This document shows positions 1 to 10,900 of a DNA stretch of 64,000 nt, one piece after another. Position 1 is the first letter of the stretch, and each line of letters begins with the position of its first letter. This stretch comes from Lingula anatina (taxonomy: Eukaryota > Brachiopoda > Lingulata > Lingulida > Lingulidae): contig NW_019776152.1 in NCBI RefSeq assembly GCF_001039355.2, positions 37,878 through 101,877 of the forward strand. Direction: 5' to 3'. The notes under the pieces were generated by a model. The model did no database searches, was not told the origin of the DNA, and saw nothing but the letters and a program-made list of their open reading frames with translations. The position numbers and the translations under genes were made by a program.

Positions 1-84
1 CATCGCGTTCGGTGTAAAGATGGTCAAAAGTATATCGATTCTGAAGGGACTATGCGTGTTAACCGTTTTACCTGTGATGCCTGA
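1..84 (+). CDS. Possible C-terminal exon fragment, unknown protein
   Basis: Frame 1 is open from the window edge to a TGA at 82-84 and gives 27 residues with two cysteines, including RCKDGQKYID and RVNRFTCDA. The cysteine spacing and the FTC ending resemble the tail of an extracellular Cys-rich module. A possible polyadenylation signal AATAAA lies near 523 on the same strand. Nothing upstream is visible, so the family is not recognised. It could also be a chance open frame. Confidence 0.3.
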   Translation, partial: HRVRCKDGQKYIDSEGTMRVNRFTCDA

Positions 85-2600
85 AGAGTCGGTCACTTGT
101 TCAAAGGTTAAGAAGAAAGGTCGAGATGTACTTCTTTATGTATTTCTTCAGAAACCATGTACTGTTTTACAAACAAATTGTCATTGTTCATCTCTCGCGT
201 TACTGAGATTAAAGAGATCATACTGAAGACAGTTGTAGTGACGGGTTTGATATCCTGGCGTATTTTTTAAGGCTAAAATCCAGGCTGTTATTAGTCCAGA
301 ATTGCATTGAAAAAATGAGCAGTGATATTCAAACATTTAAGGTGTCTATTTAATTACGCGTGACATAAGTTCTTTACTAAAGTTTCATATGAAGTGAGCG
401 TGGATTGCATTGAAATCTTACAGTTTTCAAGCACTTCGTCGAATTCTAGGATATCAACAGGGTTATCAACCATTACGTGGTTGAGCATGGATAAAAAAGA
501 AAAAAAGACAAAAAAGTGATAATAAAGCCATTTTAATGGTGGGAAGTTTCGGAAACGTTACAAAAAGTATCCACTTATCTCCCCTTCCATTTAACAATTC
601 TAAAGGAGCAAATATACATTAATGATAACCTTCAATAAAAAATGGGTAATTACATACTCTTTAGCAACAAGACATTACAATAAAATGCTTGGTCGTATTG
701 GTCATGTTTTCGGCTTGACGATATGATGCAAATTCATAAAATATATATAATGTTTGGCACAATAAAATATCTGGAAACAGTTCAAAACACAACTTAATAA
801 GATATAATTCGTTTTCAGTTGAAGAACAATCTCATTTCTTTCCATTTTTACAGTTTCATGGACACCGTCTCTCTGATATTGCCCATCGAATAACAGCAAA
901 GGTCTTTCATTGTGGTACTACGACGAAAAAGCAGATCGTTTCTGTAAAGACTTCACATGCAACGTCCTTTGACGGACGGTTCCAAATGCCATGGGTTAAA
1001 GTTCAAAGAAGCGTTTAGTCTCATTAAAAACGATGTACTTTTCCACCAACAGCAAAGATGCCATAAAATCCTTGTAGAGTTAAGTTCACGCCAGGCATCT
1101 TGATCCCGGCTTCTGTTTGGAATGTTAAGTTATTTCGGAACGTTAGTGCTACATGTGAAGTCGTGTTTCCCCATATTAATGGTTCCTTGTTCGTCCTTCC
1201 TTGTTTGCCTCTCCTGTCTCTTTATAATCATCCTTTTGTCTAATGTTCGGAATATCTCAGCGGAATACCACAATAACTGATGTCACAACCAATCAAATCG
1301 ATCCACAACTGATGTGCTCTTTTTTCATGTTTGCATTAAAATCCAATTTTTTATCTAATAAGACGAACGCAAGGCGAAAGTGAAGGATATATCCAGACTG
1401 GAGTACTGTCTCGTACTTTGGCAAAATGCAACCTGCTCTTGCCTCAATCCAAATGAAATTGGTACTCAAAATGATATGAGTTCAAAACATTGTCTGAAAA
1501 CTCTGTGTGTGTTATCTGGCTAATGTCACGTGGTGTTTCTGCTGGTCTGAACCAGAAGACTCTCTCTCTCTCTCTCTCTCTCATCATTAACCTTAGAATA
1601 CACCATGGTCTCTCTCTCTCTCTCTCTCTCCTTGTCTTTTATCACTCCTGTCCCTTCCACCCACTTTTTTATTTCTCTCCTTCTCTCCTTTCCTCTTTCC
1701 GCTCTCGCTATCTCTCTTTACTTCTCTCTCTTTCCATTCTTCTCTCTTCCTCCTCTCCCCCTCTCTCTCTCTCTCGTTTGATCACATGGACACTTTTCTC
1801 GCCTATTACATGTTCCACAAGCTTTTATCAACATCCAGAGATACTTCACACATATAGCGCACCTTGCAATCATGCTACATGTACCATGTGCAACATTTCA
1901 TCACAAATGACGGATCACAAGAGCAATAACAGTCTTGAACACATGGATTAAGGGCCACGAAACAAATAGGTTCACCACGCACGCTGCCACAGATAAAAAT
2001 AACCACTACGATGTATTCACCCGTGGCCATGCCAACTGAATCAAAAGCAATGCAAGCGTTAAACATCCAAACTAAAAGAAGACATTGTAGCACAAATAAA
2101 GATGCATGAGATTATTAGTATAAAACTTAGGAATTATCCAATAAATATTCAGGTGAAATCAAATAAGGCAAACTGATTTTCCAGATTTGTGCAATATTTT
2201 GAAGAAAAAACACACTGCTCTCACATAACTAACTAAGGGCAAAGCTACTGAATATAACAATACCTACCGTACTCGTTGGCGCCATTCATCATGAAGGGGT
2301 TTAAATACAATGTAATATCTGGACAATTTCTCCTCTACCTACCAGTGCCTTCCACTGGATACGACCTTCGTTCTATTTGGTCAAGTTCTTAAATGTTTGC
2401 ACCATTTTAAGCCACAAAGGTCTAAATGCAGTTACGAGAATGATTTTGCAGGAGATGGAACTTTATGTTTCGTTCCTAGCTTTCGAGAAATTATGCAATT
2501 TATTTCATTTTTCAAAAAGTGTGAATGAGATTTATTTCAAATCACACAAATAATACGAACGGTCTCTTTATACTTCTTACCACAGTTTTCCACATTCCCT
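85..2600. other. Mostly noncoding stretch; CT-rich repeats and unresolved 3' end of the lectin gene
   Basis: Contains (CT)n tracts at about 1560-1582, 1612-1632 and scattered to 1785, which create a long but meaningless serine/leucine frame on the plus strand. AATAAA occurs on the plus strand near 523 and 634. On the minus strand, an open frame ending with TAA at 1024-1026 and a hydrophobic mini-exon candidate at 1976-2035 are possible downstream exons of the large minus-strand gene, but neither has complete splice evidence. No other gene is supported. Confidence 0.5.
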
Positions 2601-2606
2601 TTTATT
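2601..2606 (-). promoter_or_regulatory. Candidate polyadenylation signal after the last traced sushi exon
   Basis: AATAAA on the minus strand (TTTATT on plus) lies 35 bp past the read-through stop of exon 32. It would fit a terminal exon that does not splice. Another minus-strand AATAAA lies near 2529. In AT-rich DNA such hexamers are common, so the call is weak. Confidence 0.3.
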
Positions 2607-2674
2607 ATATTTTATCAGAAAGGGAAAACCGGGAATTTTTCAATACAAAATGACATAGGAAAAACCCTCCTTAC

Positions 2675-3115
2675 CACAGTTTTCCACATTTCCTTCCCAC
2701 TGCCCCTGTAAATTACAGAACAGGGTCTGTGTGGTGTCTCCGGCCGATACCGCGTACCCGGCGTCACAGGTGAACGTCCAGGTGCGGTTGTTGAAGACAG
2801 CGGTGGCATTGGCGACATCTGGCGGCGCACTGCACAATCTCTCTGGACAAACAACGTGTATGAAAAACATGTACATTTTATTAACCGATTTGTTGATAAT
2901 TCATAGGCCTATCTCAACTGACCAAAGTTTCCATAATGACGAGGAACGTAACTGTGAAAAAATCGAGTTCAGGCGCTGCATAGTCTCTACGCACTACACA
3001 GTATCAATATTATCATTATTATTTGATGCTAGTGGATTCGTTCACCCTCGGGTGATTCCGTGTCGGATCGAAAAACGGAATCGGCCGAGGTGTTCCGAGA
3101 GAGTAATATTGGGTA

Positions 3116-3152
<37 letters not shown>

Positions 3153-3898
3153 TACAATGAATGAGGAATAAAAGTCGTGACGAAGCAGTATTTGGAGGAC
3201 AATGTGTGCCCGAAAGGTGTTTGACCCAGCTTCAATGAAATAAAATTACCTTGGCACTCATTATGAGATAAAGATGACCACGCCCCCGTTTCCTGGCAAC
3301 GGATCTGCTGGACATCGCTATTGTCTGGGTACAGGAAACCATAGAAGCATCGGTAGGTGGCAGTGCTATCCATGAAATTCCCGGTATCTGTTCTTGTCGC
3401 GTTGGCCACAGAGGGTAGAGCTCCGTTGCAAATTATGCCTGTTCATAAGAAAAAAGAAAGCTATGAATTTCAGTCCAGCAAAAAGTGAAAATGAAATTAC
3501 CATTTTCTACGCTTCATTTAAAGATTTAATTTTTGAACTACATACAAAACTTGCACAGAAAGAAGAGCTCTGATAGAGAACACATGATGTTTAAATAGTA
3601 AATGCCACAAACATCCACACGGTAAGGCGTTTTCGTTAGAGATTGTGACAATGTACATATAATTTCCTGACTAGAAAAAAGTTGGGTTGATTAGTTTGGT
3701 GTGACGTACGTTCGCATCCCTGGGCAGGGATATCCCCCTCCCATTGCTTCTGAACACATCTCAAGACGTCTGTCCCATTGGTTCCTGAAGGCAGCCGGTA
3801 TCCAGGGAGACACGTGTATTTTGCAACGTCACCATGGGAACGTTCTGTCGTATTCAGGGCCATATTGGATTTTTGTGGTAGCTCTGGGCACTTAACAC
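2675..3898 (-). CDS. Sushi domains 11-13 at the traced C-terminal end (exons 30-32)
   Basis: Exon 30 (3898-3710) encodes VKCPELPQK, VAKYTCLPGYRLP, LRCVQKQWEGD and QGCE. Exon 31 (3438-3250) encodes IICNGALPSV, TYRCFYGFLYP, IRCQETGAWSS and NECQ. Exon 32 (2842-2675) encodes LCSAPPDVAN, WTFTCDAGYAV, LFCNLQGQWEGN and VENCG. All are phase 1-1. These are about residues 1931-2112. The last donor (GTAAGG) may be used, or the exon may read through: without splicing, translation adds KEGFSYVILY and stops at about 2640, 35 bp before an AATAAA. Either ending is possible. Confidence 0.85.
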
Positions 3899-6004
3899 CT
3901 GTCAAAGGTAAATGTATGCTCTTTATCGTGTGTTCATTTCTGGTTTATATATGCAAGCTCTGATTAAATTACGCATTTCCTACAAACGCAACTCAAAGTC
4001 ACAGTTGCATGAACATGTCATTCCAAATTCGTTGCCTTTACTCATGTACGTTCTTGCACTTTTTGCAAATACACTGCGTTATAAATACTTTGAAATTGAA
4101 TCTATCTTGCTATGTCTGACTGTATTTGTGCTGTAATTTTTGTCTAAGGCCTATGTTTTACTTACTCCACACTCTGAAGATTGAATTGAACAATTCCCCG
4201 CCGCACGCGTCACGTGGGTTCCCGGTGCACGCGATATCGCACATCCCTTTGCGTGCCTTCCCGTATTTTCCAATCTGGTTCCCACACCCGCATACAGTCC
4301 CTGAGATAAAAAAATAATGATAATGACAATGACGATTATCAACTTGCGCCCCCCCCCCCTTTAAACAACCCCCTGATCCACCAGTGGATGTCATACTTAC
4401 CGTTGGTGACAGCAGCGAACAGGTAGCCACCCTGTGCACAAAGCTCACGGCATTCTGACGTCAACGTGATACCGGAAGACAGGATAGTCGGGAATTCTGG
4501 GTGATCTGGGTCATCCAGGAAACACCCTACGTCCACAACAGTTTCTAGGTAAGATTGAAAAAAAAATCAAATGAAGATTACTGGAATCTACAAAAAGCAA
4601 TGTGTTGAAAACAATGTTCATTACAGTAATGATGGAAGATAGATTCATAAGGCAAATATTGCTGAATGATTGATTAAAATTTTGACATTTGAAAATGAAA
4701 TACTGGCCCGCGTTGGTATTGAAATAGGCTGATACAAAGCTTGATGAACAACTGGTTTTTTTTTACCTGAAAATGTGTCAAACTGGCAGCCGCTTACGTC
4801 CAGTCTCATGACACATCCGGTTCCTAGACAGCTGCTGGTGTCCGGCAGAACTCGGATATCTGTGGCCACAAACGGGTTCTCAACTTCGCTGTACACAGGG
4901 GTGTTGAAGTCGGTGCTCGTTGGCCCTCTGGCGTCAAACTTAAAGATCAGAATTTGAATATATTTAAAAGCGAATAAAAATTACAGATAAATGGATAAGC
5001 AAATAAAAAAGATATTGCAACAAAAATCCCTCTGCCACTTATTTCATGTAATGAACGTTTCACGCGTCTTTGCATCTCTTTATGGATTTTATCTCTAATA
5101 ACAATAAAGAATCACATAAGTCCGAAGATCGTAATAAACATGTCTACACAAAACCCGTTATGAGCTTACTTTAGATGAGTTCTAATCACGTGGTCACACG
5201 TCAAACAATACGACATTAAAGGTAACGCACGTTAGTACACATAGGCCCCTATATCTCACGCATAATGGATCTACTTTATAAGTGTGTACAAAAAAGACGC
5301 CAACACATAATGATATGCATTCAAGGTACGATAAAACAAACACACCAACACAAATTTTCACTCTCGACTTTCCATTATTTGGCAAAAGCAAAAATATTCA
5401 GTAAAGCTGACAAATCTTACCACATCTTCATAGGAATTATTTCTGTATAATCTCCATTCACCACCAATACTTGCATCTCTGAACTGCACTGTAAAGTTCT
5501 GCACTCTTTCTAATTGATCAATATCATTACGACCTGTGAGAGATAAAAATATATTTTTAAAATGTAGAAGGTACAGGTCTTGTGATTTCACAATATTTTT
5601 TTCTTAAAAAGATGCAAATTCAAACCACCGAATTCTGCCCCGTATGTATCACACTGGCCAATCATATGACGTGTCCAAAACGTTTCTCAGCGCCAGCGCA
5701 ATAATTTGTTAAATGGTTAGTATACAAATTCCACAAAATGATCGTATTGCTTAAGTTATTGTTCATTTATGAACGGACTTAATGATTAGCCCATTAATTA
5801 TTTTCTTAAACAATTATTATAAACGATAAAAATAAAATACGGTCCACCCCGCCAGTCATATAGTGTAAAGCATACCTTGTGTCTTGAAGCCAGTGACTAT
5901 ATACCGGTTTGTCAAGGAAAGCTGAACCCAAGAGCCGTTAGTGTCAGCACTCACGTTAGGACCCCATCCACTCTCACCATATAGTCTGGAGTGTTGCAGG
6001 TATA

Positions 6005-6047
<43 letters not shown>

Positions 6048-7889
6048 ACTATATAGCTGGTATACTTTCACTAAACTATTATTTTGTCTGGATACATGTA
6101 TGTTTTGCCCCCCCCCCCCTTAAAGAGCTGCCATATTACTTTTTGTCTTAATAATAGTGACCATATTACCGCTTTTTTAAAAGGGGAAAAAATGCAAAAG
6201 AATAATCAAGAACCTGGTTTACAGAAAGGACACAATTCTGAGGCTCAGCTAATTAGACGTTGCACGAAGATGGCTTACACGTGAATACAGCGACATTACA
6301 ATGTTTTTAAAATGAAAAATTGGCCAACAGCAAACGCAGTTGAGATGCCTTAACGGACAAATGTCATCACCTACAATATTTAACATTGTAGTGGCAACCC
6401 CTATTTGCTCTAGGAGTTTAGGTAAAAAGGAGATATGTATCTGACGAAATGGGGTTTCCTTTAATCTACCTATCTGTTGAGTTATATGTGAGCCATGTTT
6501 ATGGTACCTTATGTCTGTATGCGAGAGGTTGCCTCTGCTGGATGACGCTGATATTGATGAGTCGCTGATCTGATAAATCAGCCACTCGTTACACGGACCT
6601 GCAACGATATATGAAAAACATGATCTGATAAATCAGCCACCCGATACACGGACCTACATGTAAAGCAACATAAGAAAAACATTTTCTGAGATAAAGCACT
6701 CTTTTTCATGGACCAAAACTGACATATCAAAAAAAAAAAAAAAAAAAAAATCCTCTCGTGAAAGTTTCGTCTCAGTGTGAATAGATCTTGAAATAATGAC
6801 GTATTTATAAATGGATTAATCTGCAACGTTAAGGACACAATATAGTCTCATACATGTTTAAAACACCAAAAGCATGGCGCGTTTGTCAATTTTAAACAAA
6901 ATTACATTTTCATTTAACAGTTTTCCTAAAAAAATTGCATTTAAAATAAACGGAACATAGGTGTTCAAACCGATGATCTCTTATGAAATAAACAAAATGA
7001 ATAATTTAATAAGCAAATAAATAACGGATAAGAACAGATAAGTACACCTTATACAAAATGGCCACTCACTTGACGTAAAACACTCCACGCGGATGTTTTT
7101 GTCTATCCCAGCCGCTGCCACCCAGTATTGACCATACTCCCTGACACCGTTTTTGTACAGGACATCACAGGAACTGGCCACTACTGATATCCAAGCTGAA
7201 AGTGAAAGTGAAATCTGGTTCTTATATACTGCAAGTTGCACTACGTGTCAGCGCAGTTTACAATCAGGGGCGGATTCAGGCTGTCTTCTGGGTCTTCCGG
7301 AAGACGGTCAAATTTCAAAGTTTACGTTGATGAGTACCTAATTTTTTCTGTCGGAAGACGGTCCAAAAATGGAGGATGGATCAACAAAGATAATGTGGAA
7401 GACTGTCAGAAAATATCTCTGGATCCGCCCCTGACAATGGACGTTGAGCCATATACATGTAACACTCACTTACTCACAATATTTATCTGACCTCTGAACC
7501 CCATTTAGACTGGCTGTATTGAACCTCGACCCATTGGAACACTTTTTATTCCCGCACTTTTGGAACTAAAATCGGGGATAATCTTATCCCACCCGTTCGT
7601 GCATCCCATGAGTCCGCACATCAGTGCGTTAAGGACTTAGTGATTTCCGCTATCCCCTCCTTGACCAGAAAGTTAAAACTTTGGAAATTGATAGACCTAT
7701 CATCAAGAATGCACTTCAGAATTTAAGTGCAACAGGCTGTCCCTGGGGTTGGTTTATTCTAAATTATTTAGATATTGTTATTTCTGCTAACTCCTCCTAG
7801 ACCATTAGAGCGAGAAAGTTCAACCTTTGGGAATAGCTAGACCTGTCATTAAAGATGTAAAAACGCACAACAAAATAATTGCACACACG

Positions 7890-7926
<37 letters not shown>

Positions 7927-10900
7927 ACACACACACACTGGCACTTACTAACAAGATACATCGACACATATCCATTGCCCCCGCAGAACTGGTGTTTGTT
8001 TCCAGGACATTTTGTATCACAGAGAGTGAAGTCGTTCTCTTTGTTAGCTTCAGTGACGGTCTGCGTGCAGTAACACTCCGAGGAGGACACACCAGCGTAG
8101 GCACGGGACAGGCCACGGCAGTACTCGATACACTGCTGGAGGTTCATGTGTAAGGGGCTGCTGAGAGTTGCCGTCAGACCGCTGTCCGTACGATAACAGC
8201 CAAGGTAAGCTGGAATATACATTGTAGTGTTACCTCCGCCTATCTTACAAAGAGGGTTTTGCTTTCGTCAGAAATGGTATGTCTATTTGCCATGTATGTG
8301 GACATGATATCTTAAAATAGTTCTCAAATGTTGACGGAATTTGAAAGAAGCATCGAGATCACCAACAATACCCAATTTATATTGAAAATAATGTAGGCAA
8401 AATAGGGATAAATGTTGTCTATGTTACCTCGGCTTTGCTCACAGATGTTCCTCCTTCCTGTGCTTTGCGATTTAGTATCGCTTATGCCAGCATTGTTTAA
8501 TAGAAAGTAAACTTTGTCCAAATCATCCGGCTCATTACCGCTGAAAATGTGATCTTTCAACAGAGATCCAGATAGCGGAACAGTTGCTTCCGTATACCAT
8601 GGGTCGGTAATACCTGGGGAAAGAAGTGGTAGAAATCAGCAGGGTCTGGTTTTACATGTAACTGATAGTTTACAATATATACAGTAACACTATTCATTCT
8701 TCAGCATCAAATGTGAGATGAGTAACATTATATAACTCTAAGCCCTTATGTGGAGCTACAAATTACTGCTTTTTAATATTAAATCATATTAACAATAAGC
8801 ATAAATTTTGTGCTTACCGACCCACCAGCGAGTATTTGTTGACAAACCAGATACATAGTCTCTCTCGTCAATTGTCTCAGGGACCCAAATGTAGCCTCCG
8901 AGTCTATGGCAATCATCATTTGCTGTCTCCCATGATGTGAGAGTGGTGTTTAAGATGTAGCAGTGACCGTAGTAGCCATGTTCCCAGTCGCCATAGCACG
9001 GCGTTGACCACACAGGGATGACTAAAAAGTACCAATTTATGCAGGTGTACAGGAAGGATGGGGGTGGTTTGGGGTGGAATTTGGTCCACACAAGTCGATC
9101 ATTTGATCCGGAAAAAGCCGGATTTGCATCAATATTTTAAGAACAAGACCTCTCTTAAATTCCCTGATTATCATGCACTAGTGGATCCCGGAAATGTTAA
9201 AGCGGGAAGAGGGAGGAGATCAAAAACTGCCGTGCGTATAACGAAAATCGACGATAACAATTGTATTATGTGTAGGATATGGGGACAGAACATGTGCCCT
9301 ATAAGACCCTATAGGATATTGTACCAATTTTTTATAGGGTTTTTTCTTAAGGGATCAATCAATAAGTATAAAAAATTTATCATGTATCTTATTTTCAAGA
9401 CTTCACGTCAAGGACTCACCTTCGCAATAAAGCGGATCACCGCTCCATGTGCTATTGTCCTGACAGACACGTGACAACGAACCATTTGCCACGACATAAC
9501 CGCTGTTGCACGTGTAAGTCACGTTGTTCCCGCCATAAAAGGTTTGGCTCGCGGCCGGAAGCCTGGCGCTGTTGCTGATAAAACCGGGATCGCTGCAAAT
9601 AACAACTGGAAAGAGAATGCAGTTATGTACTGTAGGGCTACTACATCTATGTTCTCCATGTGAGCAAATAATCAATTTCGACTTCCTAAAACTGGTTTTT
9701 AATAGTGCCTCTTTCTGGATTGAGTCCGAAAACATCCCCCTGATTGAACTCTGACGGTGTGTGTGGCCTGGATTTGCCCTCTTCCATGTTTTGTACTTAC
9801 CTTCACATTCCATCTGCGCCCCGGACCACGTTAAATCCCCCTGGCAGGTTCTAGTGACGTCACCGCTGGAGTACACGTGTCCCACGTTACAGCTGTACGT
9901 CACTACCGAGCCCATGGTTAAGTTGCCTGAATAAGTCGCGTTTACCCCGGGTTCAGGAGCAGAACATGCTAAATAAATAATTAAATCAATAAATTTTTTA
10001 ATAAATAAATAAAAAATGTAAGTAACCACGTTACAAATGTGTAACTTAAAACTACGAAGATATCAAATAATCATATACGATATTCACAGCGATTCGAAAG
10101 AGCTAAGAGAGTAAAAGGAATACGACAAAATCAAAACAGAAATTTATTGAAAAATGAGCAAATATTCTGCCTGGAAAGAGGACAAACCTCGTTTAACATA
10201 AGTTCACTCAATTGTAGCTGAAATGTGAAAACGCCAATAATACCAATGCTGAAGGGGCTATCATTACGACATTGTTATGCACATGTACACATCCTTATCT
10301 TTTGATTTTAATAGCATAATATCTAAGCATTTTAGCATTAAAGAAAGCTGTTTCAAGTGGTGTGATATACAAACTGTCTAGGAAAATATAAGCATTCTTC
10401 TTTTGTATCTAGTGCTTAACTGTTTCTTGTACATGGGCCTAGTTCAATCCTTGTTTCGCTAACACAATGGGATGTGACACCTGGCAACAATCTTCTCACC
10501 TAACACATTCAGACGTCACACCAAACACAATTGATTGTCTAAACAAACATCGTCCCGTCATCATATCTTCCACAATTTTCTGTCAAAAATCAAAGCCTGC
10601 TAATCAGTTTCACACTATTTCTCATTCAGTCGCTGTAAGGTACATGGATAACATTCAATATCATCACATCATCAGAATACTCACCTACGTTTGCTCCTCT
10701 TTCTCTGCACAGCTCCCATGCTTCGTTAATTGTCTGCAAGTCGACTGCTGCGTCAAAAAGGTGGACGCACGACAGCCGGCCATTGAACGCGTATGCCGGA
10801 TTATTGCTGATTAGTCGTTTGCCTACGTGAAAATCGTGTGCTGTATTCAGATCAAACTGCCCTAACACTGCCGTTGAATTATTGAAATAGTGGGAATCGA

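Noticed and set aside
1490-1951. 153-codon plus-strand frame rich in Ser and Leu
   Set aside because: It is the translation of CT-rich simple repeats, with no splice or protein signals.
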